A stretch of 43,534 nucleotides of DNA from Dysgonamonadaceae bacterium. GTDB taxonomy: Bacteria > Bacteroidota > Bacteroidia > Bacteroidales > Azobacteroidaceae. The notes beneath the pieces were generated by a model. That model was not told the origin of the DNA and made no database searches. It saw only the letters and a program-made list of their open reading frames with translations. This document shows positions 33,580 through 43,067 of the stretch, in pieces. Made by a program: the position numbers and the translations under genes. Location: positions 1 through 43,534 of the forward strand of contig JAITQA010000078.1 of NCBI GenBank assembly GCA_031289145.1, given 5' to 3'. Position 1 is the first letter of the stretch; each line of letters opens with the position of its first letter.

Positions 33580-34422
33580 ATGAGCATATTCTATTTAGAT
33601 GAGCACACAGCCTGCGGTAATTACATTTCCGATTACACTGTCGGATTCAAAAATTACCATATCCCTCAAGGAGACTACTTTGTCCCTGCCAATAAAGAGC
33701 ACCACTATCTGTTTTTCGTGAGTAAAGGACGGGCAGAACTCCATTATGAATCCAAGGTTTACAGTCTGAAAAAAGATATGGTATGCTTTATTCCTATTTC
33801 GTCCGATTATAAATTATACGCTGAAACAGATACAAATATAATCATCAATTATTTCAATAAACCCATCGACTTATGCGAGAAGTTAGCCTTGGAAAATCTG
33901 AATGCATACGTTGATCAGAAAGTACATATACCGATATTGAAAGTCAATCAGCCGATGAAAAAGTTTTTGTCCTCCCTGACTTTCTATATAAACGAAGGTA
34001 TATTTTGCAAACATTTTCACGAAATCAAGCAAAAAGAATTGTTTTGCATTTTCCGTTATTTCTATTCCAAAAAAGAAATAGCCGGTCTGTTCGCGCCGAT
34101 TATCAGTAAAAATATAGATTTTAAAAATATGGTACTGAGCAATTATCTCCATGCCTGTTCAGTAAAAGAGCTTGCCAATATCTGCAACTACTCTTTGTCT
34201 TCTTTCAACCGTATTTTTAAGAAAAATTTTAATGAGAATCCGTATACATGGCTGCAAAATCAGAAATTGAAGTATATTACCGGAAAACTTTCCGACAAAA
34301 ATATACCTTTAGGGCAAATCATAGATGAATTCCGGTTCTCATCGCCCAGTCATTTCACTATTTTTTGCAAAAAACACCTCCATGTAACGCCAAGTCAGTT
34401 CAGAAAACAATACATAAAGTAA
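33580..34422 (+). CDS. AraC-family transcriptional regulator
   Basis: The 280-residue protein has an N-terminal cupin-like sensor (YFVPANKEHHYLFFVSKGRA, LHYESKVYSLKKDMVCFIP) and a C-terminal double helix-turn-helix domain at about 185-280 (KELANICNYSLSSFNRIFKK; GQIIDEFRFSSPSHFTIFCK, then VTPSQFRKQYIK). It lies just upstream of the DUF4492-cydAB genes in the same direction, 100 nt away, so it may control respiratory or oxygen-response genes. The ligand is unknown. Confidence 0.9.
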   Translation: MSIFYLDEHTACGNYISDYTVGFKNYHIPQGDYFVPANKEHHYLFFVSKGRAELHYESKVYSLKKDMVCFIPISSDYKLYAETDTNIIINYFNKPIDLCEKLALENLNAYVDQKVHIPILKVNQPMKKFLSSLTFYINEGIFCKHFHEIKQKELFCIFRYFYSKKEIAGLFAPIISKNIDFKNMVLSNYLHACSVKELANICNYSLSSFNRIFKKNFNENPYTWLQNQKLKYITGKLSDKNIPLGQIIDEFRFSSPSHFTIFCKKHLHVTPSQFRKQYIK

Positions 34423-34522
34423 ATATATAATTTTTTGAAAGGTTTATATAACAATGGATAATCAATTAGTAGCTAATTTTACAACCGTTAATTTGTTTTT
34501 ACATTAATTTCAATCTAATTAT

Positions 34523-34747
34523 ATGGATAGAATAAGAAACTTCTCGGATTTCATCGCCATGTATGTGGAGGGTTTTAAAAACCTTACATGGGGTAAACCT
34601 TTATGGGTTATCATCTTGTTAAAACTGTTCATCATGTTTGCCATTCTCCGGGTCTTTTTCTTTCCCAATTTTCTTAACAGTCGTTTCGACACGGAAAAAG
34701 AGAAAAGCGAATATGTTACTAACGAACTCACAACAAAGTCATATTAA
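34523..34747 (+). CDS. DUF4492 small membrane protein
   Basis: A 74-residue protein with one transmembrane helix (LWVIILLKLFIMFAILRVFF) flanked by basic residues. Proteins of this kind (DUF4492) commonly precede cydA in Bacteroidetes, so it is probably an accessory subunit or assembly factor for cytochrome bd. That role is inference from position, similar to small CydX-type subunits. It starts 100 nt after the AraC gene and 25 nt before cydA. A weak -7 (TTAATTTG) is seen at 34488-34495. Confidence 0.85.
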   Translation: MDRIRNFSDFIAMYVEGFKNLTWGKPLWVIILLKLFIMFAILRVFFFPNFLNSRFDTEKEKSEYVTNELTTKSY

Positions 34748-34772
34748 TTATTAACGAAAAACACCATTCAAA

Positions 34773-36335
34773 ATGAATCAAATCGATGTCTCATTAATTG
34801 ACTGGTCAAGGGCGCAGTTCGCTCTTACAGCAATGTATCACTGGCTGTTTGTTCCACTCACCTTAGGTTTAGGTCTTATCATGTCTATTATGGAAACGAT
34901 CTACTATCGGACAGGGGATGAAAAATGGAAAAGAACAGCTAAATTCTGGATGAAACTCTTCGGCATAAATTTTGCCGTAGGAGTCGCCACGGGTATAATC
35001 CTCGAATTCGAATTCGGGACTAACTGGTCTAATTACAGTTGGTTTGTAGGTGACATTTTTGGCGCACCTTTAGCGATTGAAGGCATTGTAGCTTTCTTTT
35101 TGGAAGCCACATTCATCGCAGTTATGTATTTCGGTTGGACCAAAGTAAGTAAACGCTTCCATTTGGTTTCTACCTGGCTCACTGTCGGAGGCGCCACGCT
35201 TTCGGCTTTATGGATTCTGGTTGCCAACGCATGGATGCAGTATCCTGCCGGAATGGGATTCAACCCCGACACCGTACGGAATGAAATGGAAAGTTTCTGG
35301 GCGGTAGCGCTCTCCCCGATCGCAATCAACAAGTTTTTCCACACGGTAATCTCGTCTTGGATGCTTGGCGCTGCTTTTGTGGCCGGTATCAGTTCGTGGT
35401 ATCTGTTGAAAAAACGGGAAAAGGTTTTTGCTTTAGACAGCATTAAAGTGGCTGTATTAGTCGGTATTACCGGCATTGTGCTATCGTTCGTCACCGGCGA
35501 CGGCTCTGCCAATCAGGTTGCCGAGAAACAACCGATGAAATTGGCTGCCATGGAAGGCCTTTACGACGGTGGAAACGGAGTAGGTCTGGTAGCTGCCGCC
35601 GTCTTAACCCCCGGCAAGCAGTACAACGACTCAAAGGATCCTTTTGTTTTCAAAATTGAGTTTCCCAAGATGCTCTCTTTCTTGGCAAACAGGGACGCCA
35701 ACAGTTTCGTTCCGGGTATCAACGACTTGGTAAAAGGCGGCTACAGCACGCCGGAAGGACCAGCCCTTTCTATTGAACAAAAAATAGAAAAAGGCAAGAT
35801 AGCCAGATCCGCTTTGGCCGAATACAGCGTAGCCAAGAAGGCAAACGATGCCGACCGCGCCGCAGACGCCAGACAACGTTTGGAGGCTAACTTCGACTAT
35901 TTCGGTTATGCCTATTTCAATTCACCGGCCGACGCCATCCCCAACGTTCCTTTGGTATTCTACGCTTTCAGGATAATGGTGATTCTGGGTGGATTTTTCT
36001 TGCTGCTCTTTATCGTAGTGTGGTATTACAGCGCTAAAAATAAATTTGCCGATGCACCTTGGTTACAATGGGTCTGCCTCTTTTCTATTCCCTTGGCCTA
36101 CATTACCTCTCAGGCCGGATGGATTGTAGCGGAAGTTGGACGCCAACCCTGGGCTATTCAGGATATTCTACCGGTAGGTGCTGCTATCTCCAATATCAGT
36201 GCAGCATCTGTAAGATTGACTTTCTTTGTATTCCTCATCCTGTTTACGGTTCTGTTGATTGCCGAATTAAGCATCATGCTGAAGCAAATCAAAGCCGGAC
36301 CCGAAAAAATAGACGAAGGAAACGAAGGATATTAA
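34773..36335 (+). CDS. cydA: Cytochrome bd ubiquinol oxidase subunit I
   Basis: CydA holds all the hemes and the quinol site of the cytochrome bd oxidase, which reduces oxygen to water with high affinity. The 520-residue membrane protein has the heme b595 ligand region AMYHWLFVPLTLG (H23), then GINFAVGVATGIILEFEFG and EGIVAFFLEATFIAVMYFGW. The periplasmic Q-loop around residues 245-380 is long and charged. QAGWIVAEVGRQPW is the conserved C-terminal motif. It is the middle gene of DUF4492-cydA-cydB. Confidence 0.96.
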   Translation: MNQIDVSLIDWSRAQFALTAMYHWLFVPLTLGLGLIMSIMETIYYRTGDEKWKRTAKFWMKLFGINFAVGVATGIILEFEFGTNWSNYSWFVGDIFGAPLAIEGIVAFFLEATFIAVMYFGWTKVSKRFHLVSTWLTVGGATLSALWILVANAWMQYPAGMGFNPDTVRNEMESFWAVALSPIAINKFFHTVISSWMLGAAFVAGISSWYLLKKREKVFALDSIKVAVLVGITGIVLSFVTGDGSANQVAEKQPMKLAAMEGLYDGGNGVGLVAAAVLTPGKQYNDSKDPFVFKIEFPKMLSFLANRDANSFVPGINDLVKGGYSTPEGPALSIEQKIEKGKIARSALAEYSVAKKANDADRAADARQRLEANFDYFGYAYFNSPADAIPNVPLVFYAFRIMVILGGFFLLLFIVVWYYSAKNKFADAPWLQWVCLFSIPLAYITSQAGWIVAEVGRQPWAIQDILPVGAAISNISAASVRLTFFVFLILFTVLLIAELSIMLKQIKAGPEKIDEGNEGY

Positions 36336-36378
36336 TATCCTCCTTATATAATTAATCACTTAATTTAATCATAATATT

Positions 36379-37482
36379 ATGGATTATTCATTTTATCAAC
36401 ATTACTGGTGGTTTCTCGTTTCTTTGCTGGGAGCCCTGTTAGTATTCCTGCTTTTTGTACAAGGTGGTCAATCGCAAATATATACATTGGGAAAAGAAAA
36501 ACGCGAGTTGGATCTCCTCTTCAATTCTATGGCAAAGAAATGGGAGTTGACGTTTACAACTTTGGTAACTTTTGGCGGCGCATTTTTCGCTTCTTTCCCA
36601 CTCTTTTACTCGACCAGTTTCGGTGGCGCTTATTGGGTATGGATGCTGATACTTTTCAGTTTCGTCATTCAGACTGTAGGCTACGAATTTATGAACAAGA
36701 AAGGTAATTTCCTTGGAAACAAGACTTATAAGTTATTCTTGTTCCTGAACGGCGCTTTAGCACCCATTCTGTTGGGAACCGCTGTTTCTACACTTTTCTT
36801 CGGCGCTGAATTTGTGGTGCAGAAAGAAAACCTGGCCGGAGGCGGTATGCCGGTTATTTCTTCCTGGCAAAACGCGCTGCATGGTCTGGAAGCCGTAGGA
36901 AATCTTTGGAACGTTGCCTTTGGTATAGCGGTCTTCTTCCTTTCCCGCAGTTTGGGATGCCTCTATTTCATCAATAATATTCAGGATGAAAGCATTCGCA
37001 AAAATTCGCGCAAACATTTATTGTACAATGCCGTTCTCTTTTTGTTGTTCTTCCTCCCCTACCTGATCAACTTATTGTTGAAATCGGGATTGGCCGAAAA
37101 TGCGCCAAACGGCATCATCGCGGAAGAAAGCTACAAATACTTCAACAATCTTTGGACAAATCCATGGATTTTGGTATTGCTGCTGGTAGGCGTAGTGTTG
37201 GTGCTTTACGGATTTATCCGCGGCGCCTTCTCCGAGAAATTCATCTATGGCATCTGGTATGCAGGCCCCGGCGTGGTATTGGTCGTTCTCTCGCTGTTGT
37301 TAATAGCCGGTTTCGGCGGAACAGCTTATTACCCTTCATTAGTAGATGCGCAAAGTTCCCTGACTATTACGAACAGCAGTTCCAGTTTGTTTACCCTGAA
37401 AACAATGTCTGTCGTTTCGCTACTTATTCCGTTTGTGCTCGCATATATATGGTACGTTTGGCGGGCAATGGATAAAAAATAG
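36379..37482 (+). CDS. cydB: Cytochrome bd ubiquinol oxidase subunit II
   Basis: The 367-residue partner of CydA has about nine transmembrane helices (WWFLVSLLGALLVFLLFVQG, TLVTFGGAFFASFPLFYS, LILFSFVIQTVGYEF and others). It stabilises the oxidase and binds quinone or ubiquinol-like lipids. GGQSQIYTLGKEKRELDL is the family's conserved early segment. It begins 43 nt after cydA, and a strong terminator follows at 37503. Confidence 0.95.
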   Translation: MDYSFYQHYWWFLVSLLGALLVFLLFVQGGQSQIYTLGKEKRELDLLFNSMAKKWELTFTTLVTFGGAFFASFPLFYSTSFGGAYWVWMLILFSFVIQTVGYEFMNKKGNFLGNKTYKLFLFLNGALAPILLGTAVSTLFFGAEFVVQKENLAGGGMPVISSWQNALHGLEAVGNLWNVAFGIAVFFLSRSLGCLYFINNIQDESIRKNSRKHLLYNAVLFLLFFLPYLINLLLKSGLAENAPNGIIAEESYKYFNNLWTNPWILVLLLVGVVLVLYGFIRGAFSEKFIYGIWYAGPGVVLVVLSLLLIAGFGGTAYYPSLVDAQSSLTITNSSSSLFTLKTMSVVSLLIPFVLAYIWYVWRAMDKK

Positions 37483-37502
37483 TTGTTTTTCATTTGGTTT
37501 GT

Positions 37503-37533
37503 AAAGCCCATTCTTCCCGAATGGGCTTTTTTT
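37503..37533 (+). terminator. Rho-independent terminator of cydAB
   Basis: AAAGCCCATTC (37503-37513) pairs with GAATGGGCTTT (37519-37529), loop TTCCC, followed by a T-run. The 11-bp stem is perfect. Confidence 0.95.
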
Positions 37534-37734
37534 GTTGCAAGATAGAAACATTGATTGTCATATATAAAATCAATAAACAAAAAAAATGTCAAAACAAAGA
37601 CAAACACACGCTATCTTCGATACAATATTGTCTATTTGACAAGACAAAGAAAAGTTTCGGATTAAATCCGTATTTTTTTTAACCGAGACAACAATATTTG
37701 AAAAAAATTAGTGAAAAAAAAAATTTTTTGTACG

Positions 37735-37742
37735 TACATTTG
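37735..37742 (+). promoter_or_regulatory. -7 element of the large surface-protein gene
   Basis: TACATTTG matches TAnnTTTG about 90 nt upstream of the ATG at 37832, leaving a long AT-rich leader. Confidence 0.45.
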
Positions 37743-37831
37743 TAAAGAAAAAATGATAATAAATATAAATACAATCTTAACATGACGTTTTTACATACTT
37801 ATTTTATAATTTTCAAACTAATATTAACTAA

Positions 37832-40800
37832 ATGAAAACATTTTTTTTTACAGGTACGCTGAATTTGAATGCTACCTTTTATCCTAAAAAACAAAACTAC
37901 TTGGAATTTGTTTTGAAAAAAAAAGAGCTGAAAAACGCTTTTTTAGTTTTTCTGATGGCTTGCTTTTGGGCTTTGCCGGATGTGTCGATGGCGCAAACTA
38001 TTGATCGGGTTGCGCCGGAATTTCTGCGTAATGCTTTGTATGTCGTCTATACGACTGAAGCATATCAATATGATGATCCTAAATCTTCAGCAGCAACTAC
38101 TTTGTTATATTCCACATCAGGAGATTGGGGAACGGATCCTTTATCTACTATGGCGATAGGCCCTTGGAATCATGATGGAGACTCGACTACACCGGACATA
38201 TTGGTTGCCTACCATTGGTACTGGGGTTCAAATGCAATTTTACGACGTGTTACTCCCGGACAAACTTCGGTTCAAAGCATCACACTTCCTACTGCCTCAA
38301 ACAATTGGGCGGGAGGGGAAGTAAACCAGTTAACAGGAGAAGTCTATTTTTCCGGGCCATACAACGGCGCATTACCTAATAATGCCGCAGAAGATAATAA
38401 CACTTTTCGGATGATGAAATTCAATCCTTATACGAACGAATCCCTTCAAAGCGGTTATCTTAAAGCAAAAACAGGCGAGGACAAAACAGACATTGCAGGC
38501 ACAAATCCTGTATCGGATATGGCAGTGGATGCGGAGGGAAATATTTATTTATTGATTCGTGGCGATGCAAGTGACTGGTTGATTAAAGTGGAAGTACCCC
38601 AAACTTATGCACTGAATCAAACATGGTATTACAGCAAGGTAAAAGAAATACAAGGTTTAACTAACGGCACTTATTATGGGCTTGCTTTTGCGGGCGGACA
38701 ATTATATGCCTTGCAAAATACAGGTGGGTTGTGGAAAATCGACCCGCTATCCGGCTTCGCAGAAAAAATAGGAAATACTTCCAGTCGTAGATATTACTAC
38801 GACCTTGCCAGCGCCCAAACAGCTTCAATTGTCCGGGGTAAAGTTTATAATGACAGCAATGGCGATGGCAATATTTCTCCCGAAGAACAAGCTGCAAGCG
38901 GCGTGCCGAATGTAACAATCGAAATATATAACAGCAGTAAAACTTATTTAGGCAGTACGCAGACCAATGGCAGCGGCGAATACAGTTTTTTAACCAACGA
39001 AGCAACCGCAACTTTCTATATCCGCGTTAAACGGCCGAAGATCAATACGATCAAGGCCGTCCAAACTTGGGCTTCGGCAGGCACTGTCTCCAATTCCCGG
39101 TCGCATTATACCGTTACGGCATACAGTATCGGCGGTACGGAGCTAAATGCTTCAGGCCCTTGTTTTGGAGCACATTTTGGAACAGACCCCGATACTCAAA
39201 ATTTGAATGAAGCGCTTATTTACAGTAAAATAGATATGGCGGACGAATTAATTGTTGGCGTGGTCAACTTCGGCCTCACCGCCATCAGCGATTGGGGCGA
39301 TGCACCGGATACTGCCCCCAATGCCTTTTTCACCGGTACGACTGTTAGCAAAGGCGGTCCTGCACACCTTACCCACCGGAAACTTTTATATCTGGGTAAC
39401 GACGTCAGCGACGAAACGGACGGTCAACCGACTGCAAGCCCCGGGGCAGGACTTGTCGGCGCCGGCGTAGATACTTTCGATGATGGTGTAACCGTAATGA
39501 TTGACGGAGAGGAAAAATCGCTTCAAGGAGTTTATTTAGAAGCAAATACAACTTATACTTTCAAAGTGAAAACCGGCGGCCCCAACCGGACAGGCGCTTA
39601 CCTGAGCGGATGGTTCAGCTACAGAACTGTCGGTAGCGGAACGGGCGCTGTCACCACCGCACAGATAGTAAGCAATCAACAACCCGATGCCCAGGGTGAT
39701 ATTCAATTCGCCTATACAATGCCTGTTTACTCGGGCGCCAACTATGGTGCATACCAGGCTTACTTCCGGTTCCGGTTCTCTAATGTAAGCGGACTAAGCG
39801 CTACGGGTAATCCCGATCCGGGAACGGGCGACAATTACTGGGCTATCTATGGAGAAGTGGAAGATTATGGCATCTGGCTGAGACTGAGACGAGCGCCCAA
39901 CACGATAACCTGGCCCACCGGTGGTGGTAGCCTCACATACGGACAAACTTTGTCGGTTGCCGATGCAAACCTCACAGGTGGAAGTGAAGCTGCTTCTGGA
40001 ACGTTTTCGTTCAAAAACGGCGCTACGATTTATCCGAAAGTATCCGACAGTGAGACTACCCTGTATACGCTCTTATTCATACCGACCGATACGAATATCT
40101 ATTCACCTGCATCACAACAAAAAGCGGTAACTGTCAACAGAAAATCTCTGACCATTTCAAACTATACCGTCGCCAACAAGTTTTACGATGGAACGAAGGC
40201 TGCACTGATAAAATCGATAACGTTCGAAGGACTTGTCTTCGGTGATGTTCTGACAAAGAGGACGGACTATACAGCCACCGGAACTTTTGGAAATGCGGCC
40301 GTCGGAACTCAATCGGCGTCTATTTCCGTCACTATGAGCACAGTATCTACCACAACAGGAAATAATTACACCGTTTCAACACCGAATATTCATCCTTTGG
40401 CAAATATTCTGGATGCACCTTTGAGAAATGGAATTGCGCTCAGTCAGGACATTACGCCGACGGCAGCGCCTGTTTATTCCTCGCTATTCCTGAATTCAAC
40501 ATCCAAAGGCCTTCGTTTGCCTCGCCTGAGCAGCAATGCCCGTGATTTATTAAGCGCTAATTTTGGAACAGCGGGCGGTCCGATAGCTGCCGGTGGCTTG
40601 CTGATATACAATACGGACGATGCCGGAATTCAGTTCTGGAACGGAACAGCATGGAAAAATATAGCCGGAACGCCGGTTACGACCGGAACAGGTACAGCCG
40701 TACCTAAAACGCCCGGCGCCATGATTATTGGCAGTACTAAGATTCCTCATTATTTCGCATTTTTGGAACTGGAATCCGACAAGCAAGGCTTACGCTTGCC

Positions 40801-41212
40801 ACAAATAGACAGCAACATGAGTGATTTATTGGAACAATTGGCGAGCGTTGATAATGAAGCAGATGGCCTACTGGTGTTTAATGCAGAAACAAGCATGATA
40901 CAATATTGGAATGGAACACAATGGGTAGTATTAGCCGACGCCGATGTGACCCCGGCTAAGCCTTCCGGCGCTATGCCTACTGATTATGGCGTCAATATCG
41001 GCGAGTTGACCCAACCGCATATTTATGCTTTGTTAGAAGTGAATTCCCTTGAGAAAGGCATCCGCCTGCCTCAATTAAGCGCTGTTACCCGCAATAGTTT
41101 ATTAGTCGGCACCACAGTAGAGGAACGGGCTATAGCAGCCGGATTGCTTATCTTCAATACAGATACGAAGAAATTGGAATATTACAACGGTACAAGTTGG
41201 TATTCTTTCTGA
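37832..41212 (+). CDS. Large surface protein with SdrD-B, GEVED and YDG domains and a triple C-terminal repeat
   Basis: A 1126-residue exported protein. A hydrophobic signal core lies at about residues 34-50 (KNAFLVFLMACFWALPDVSM), preceded by about 32 extra residues. Then come a beta-propeller-like part at 60-330 (AVDAEGNIYLLIRG), an SdrD-B-like domain at about 337-395 (VRGKVYNDSNGDGNISPEEQ), and a GEVED domain ending in NYWAIYGEVEDYGIW. A YDG domain (NKFYDGTKAALI) follows. Three repeats of about 65 residues lie at 885-1126, each with KGLRLPRL/KQGLRLPQI/KGIRLPQL, then GLLIYNTD or GLLVFNAE, then W/Y-NGT-W. No type IX C-terminal domain is obvious. It is probably a cell-surface adhesin or tail-fibre-like protein. 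Confidence 0.85.
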   Translation: MKTFFFTGTLNLNATFYPKKQNYLEFVLKKKELKNAFLVFLMACFWALPDVSMAQTIDRVAPEFLRNALYVVYTTEAYQYDDPKSSAATTLLYSTSGDWGTDPLSTMAIGPWNHDGDSTTPDILVAYHWYWGSNAILRRVTPGQTSVQSITLPTASNNWAGGEVNQLTGEVYFSGPYNGALPNNAAEDNNTFRMMKFNPYTNESLQSGYLKAKTGEDKTDIAGTNPVSDMAVDAEGNIYLLIRGDASDWLIKVEVPQTYALNQTWYYSKVKEIQGLTNGTYYGLAFAGGQLYALQNTGGLWKIDPLSGFAEKIGNTSSRRYYYDLASAQTASIVRGKVYNDSNGDGNISPEEQAASGVPNVTIEIYNSSKTYLGSTQTNGSGEYSFLTNEATATFYIRVKRPKINTIKAVQTWASAGTVSNSRSHYTVTAYSIGGTELNASGPCFGAHFGTDPDTQNLNEALIYSKIDMADELIVGVVNFGLTAISDWGDAPDTAPNAFFTGTTVSKGGPAHLTHRKLLYLGNDVSDETDGQPTASPGAGLVGAGVDTFDDGVTVMIDGEEKSLQGVYLEANTTYTFKVKTGGPNRTGAYLSGWFSYRTVGSGTGAVTTAQIVSNQQPDAQGDIQFAYTMPVYSGANYGAYQAYFRFRFSNVSGLSATGNPDPGTGDNYWAIYGEVEDYGIWLRLRRAPNTITWPTGGGSLTYGQTLSVADANLTGGSEAASGTFSFKNGATIYPKVSDSETTLYTLLFIPTDTNIYSPASQQKAVTVNRKSLTISNYTVANKFYDGTKAALIKSITFEGLVFGDVLTKRTDYTATGTFGNAAVGTQSASISVTMSTVSTTTGNNYTVSTPNIHPLANILDAPLRNGIALSQDITPTAAPVYSSLFLNSTSKGLRLPRLSSNARDLLSANFGTAGGPIAAGGLLIYNTDDAGIQFWNGTAWKNIAGTPVTTGTGTAVPKTPGAMIIGSTKIPHYFAFLELESDKQGLRLPQIDSNMSDLLEQLASVDNEADGLLVFNAETSMIQYWNGTQWVVLADADVTPAKPSGAMPTDYGVNIGELTQPHIYALLEVNSLEKGIRLPQLSAVTRNSLLVGTTVEERAIAAGLLIFNTDTKKLEYYNGTSWYSF

Positions 41213-41245
41213 ATTTGTTAGAGAATACTTTTAAAAAAATTTCCG

Positions 41246-41291
41246 ACAAAAACCGATTTTCAGTAAAAAGATGCTGAAAATCGGTTTTTGT
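41246..41291 (+). terminator. Terminator after the surface-protein gene
   Basis: An 18-bp perfect stem (ACAAAAACCGATTTTCAG and its complement, 41246-41263 and 41274-41291) has a 10-nt loop. T-rich sequence lies in the 3' arm. It is strong and probably bidirectional. Confidence 0.85.
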
Positions 41292-41375
41292 GCTTTGATC
41301 TCATACATTCTCTTCCATTTTTTAGAAGATTAATAGTTTATAAAACAACAATTTAAAAATATATTTTTCAAAAAT

Positions 41376-41407
41376 ATTGCACAATTCAAAAATAAGTATT
41401 ACTTTTG
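41376..41407 (+). promoter_or_regulatory. Promoter of tRNA-Asp
   Basis: ATTG (41376-41379) and TACTTTTG (41400-41407) are 20 nt apart, a typical -33/-7 pair, about 32 nt upstream of the tRNA. Confidence 0.7.
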
Positions 41408-41439
41408 CATCGCATTTGAGAGAATGCCCTCAAGAAAAT

Positions 41440-41513
41440 GGTGTGGTAGTTCAGCTGGTTAGAATACCTGCCTGTCACGCAGGGGGTCGCGGGTTCGAGT
41501 CCCGTCCATACCG
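41440..41513 (+). tRNA. tRNA-Asp (GUC)
   Basis: The 74-nt gene folds with acceptor GGTGTGG / CCATACC, anticodon stem CCTGC/GCAGG with loop CTGTCAC (anticodon GTC), and T-arm GCGGGTTCGAGTCCCGT. The terminal CCA is not encoded. An integrase gene follows downstream, so its 3' end is a likely attachment site. Confidence 0.96.
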
Positions 41514-41548
41514 CTCTAAATCAAGCCGTTAGGCGACAAAAGCAAGAC

Positions 41549-41584
41549 AAATCCTACAATCTCAACAGGTTGTAGGATTTTTTA
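41549..41584 (+). terminator. Terminator of tRNA-Asp
   Basis: An 11-bp stem AAATCCTACAA / TTGTAGGATTT with a 10-nt loop and a T-tract, 35 nt beyond the tRNA end. Confidence 0.85.
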
Positions 41585-41758
41585 TTTCCTATCTGTCCTG
41601 TCCGGAAAGACAAAAAACAGCCTCGAAAAGACATGTTTTTATGACTTAATCGTGACCTGTCCGAAAATCTCGAAAACAGGTCACGAATTGTCCAAAATTG
41701 GCTGAGTGATGTCGAGTATTGTCTATGCTGTAAATATCTCATTTTTATAGTTTTGAAG

Positions 41759-41766
41759 TAATTTTG
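41759..41766 (+). promoter_or_regulatory. -7 element of the integrase gene
   Basis: TAATTTTG lies 20 nt upstream of the integrase ATG at 41787. No clear -33 element. Confidence 0.4.
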
Positions 41767-41786
41767 TAACGTTAAAATGAGTAGAT

Positions 41787-43031
41787 ATGAAAACAGTTAA
41801 AAGTACATTCAGCGTATCGTTCTTCTTAAAGAGGAACGCGCAAAAAACCAACGGCAATATGCCTGTCATTGCTCGGATTACGATTAATGGAGACGTGGCG
41901 CAGTTTAGCACAAAACTCGAAATCGCTCCTAACCAATGGAGCGTACAAACCGGAAAGGCTGTCGGGAGAAGTACCGAAGCCATACAGATTAATAATGTAT
42001 TGGATGGGATTAGGGCGAAAATCCAATCCCACTACCATTCATTGTTGGCAGGAGGACGGGGAGTTACTTCCGAAATCCTGAAAAACTCTTTCCTTGGCAT
42101 AGATGATTCCTACGAAACCATCCTGACCATCTTTGACAAGCATAATGCCGATTTGAAAAAGCTGGTCGGCGTGGACAAATCGGATTCTACTTACAAGAAA
42201 TACCTGTTGGCACGACAACGGGTTGCCGAGTTTATGAAGTTCCGCTACCATGTGGCAGACATGCAGTTACGGAACATGAACTTGATGTTTGTAACAGATT
42301 ATGAGGTATTCCTAAAAACCGAATGTCGGTTAAGCCATAACGTGGCGGCAAAGATGATTCAATACCTTAAAAAAATGGTAACTTTTGCCCACAACACTGG
42401 AATAATCCAGCATCAGCCGTTCACAGGATATGTAATTTCAGTTAAAAAGGTGGATAAAGGATATTTGACTGAGCAGGAACTGAAAGTCATAATTGGAAAA
42501 CAGTTTGACTCTTTGAGGTTGGAACACGTAAAGGACATTTTTCTATTTGCTTGCTATACAGGATTATCCTACATTGATATTGCCAACCTGCAAGATAGCA
42601 ACATCCGTCAGTCGTTTGACGGGAACATGTGGTTAATCGGGAAACGAGGGAAAACAGGAATATCCTATAACGTTCCGCTTTTCAATATTCCGCGGATGAT
42701 TATTGATAAATATAAGGATAAACAGTCGGAGGGGAAAATATTACCTGTTATCAGCAATCAGAAACTTAATTCCTACTTGAAAGAAATTGCAGATGTCTGT
42801 GGAATAGCAACTAACTTGACTTTCCATATCGCCAGACATACCTTCGCCACAACTGTTACTTTGGGGAATGGCGTGTCTATTGAAGCCGTTTCCGGTATGT
42901 TGGGACACTCCGACATAAAGACAACACAAATCTATGCGCGGATTACAAATGAAAAAATCAGGAAAGACACCCAATGTCTGGGTGCTAAATTTTCTGAAGT
43001 CGAAAATCTTTTCACACAGGTAAATTATTGA
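41787..43031 (+). CDS. Tyrosine recombinase/integrase of the Bacteroidetes mobile-element type
   Basis: The 414-residue protein has an N-terminal arm-DNA-binding domain (STFSVSFFLKRNAQKTNGNM), a SAM-like core-binding domain at about 100-210, and a C-terminal catalytic domain. H347-x-x-R350, H374 and the nucleophile Y383 are visible (HIARHTFATT, LGHSDIKTTQIYARI). The position of the first catalytic Arg reads TGLSYIDIANL, with Ser in place of Arg; the CTnDOT integrase is reported to have the same replacement. It should insert or excise a conjugative or phage-like element. It sits 273 nt after tRNA-Asp, with only the ORF6N gene visible beyond, so the element continues past the right edge. Confidence 0.93.
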   Translation: MKTVKSTFSVSFFLKRNAQKTNGNMPVIARITINGDVAQFSTKLEIAPNQWSVQTGKAVGRSTEAIQINNVLDGIRAKIQSHYHSLLAGGRGVTSEILKNSFLGIDDSYETILTIFDKHNADLKKLVGVDKSDSTYKKYLLARQRVAEFMKFRYHVADMQLRNMNLMFVTDYEVFLKTECRLSHNVAAKMIQYLKKMVTFAHNTGIIQHQPFTGYVISVKKVDKGYLTEQELKVIIGKQFDSLRLEHVKDIFLFACYTGLSYIDIANLQDSNIRQSFDGNMWLIGKRGKTGISYNVPLFNIPRMIIDKYKDKQSEGKILPVISNQKLNSYLKEIADVCGIATNLTFHIARHTFATTVTLGNGVSIEAVSGMLGHSDIKTTQIYARITNEKIRKDTQCLGAKFSEVENLFTQVNY

Positions 43032-43067
43032 TTAAAGTATTCAATTCTTAAACAATCGTATATAATC

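Larger units (their letters stand above)
37483..37831. other. Intergenic region between cydB and the surface-protein gene
   Basis: This region contains the cydB terminator (37503-37533) and, further on, an AT-rich leader with the promoter of the surface-protein gene (37735-37742). No credible gene is seen; short open frames here lack family features. Confidence 0.7.
41514..41786. other. Region between tRNA-Asp and integrase with hairpin, inverted repeat and repeated TGTCC motifs
   Basis: A terminator-like hairpin (AAATCCTACAA / TTGTAGGATTT, 41549-41580, T-run to 41584) ends the tRNA transcript. Beyond it, TGTCC followed by A-rich sequence occurs at 41599, 41658 and 41689. A perfect 10-bp inverted repeat (CGTGACCTGT / ACAGGTCACG, 41651-41685) lies between. 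CTCGAAAA occurs twice. These may be arm-type binding sites of the integrase. Confidence 0.5.
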
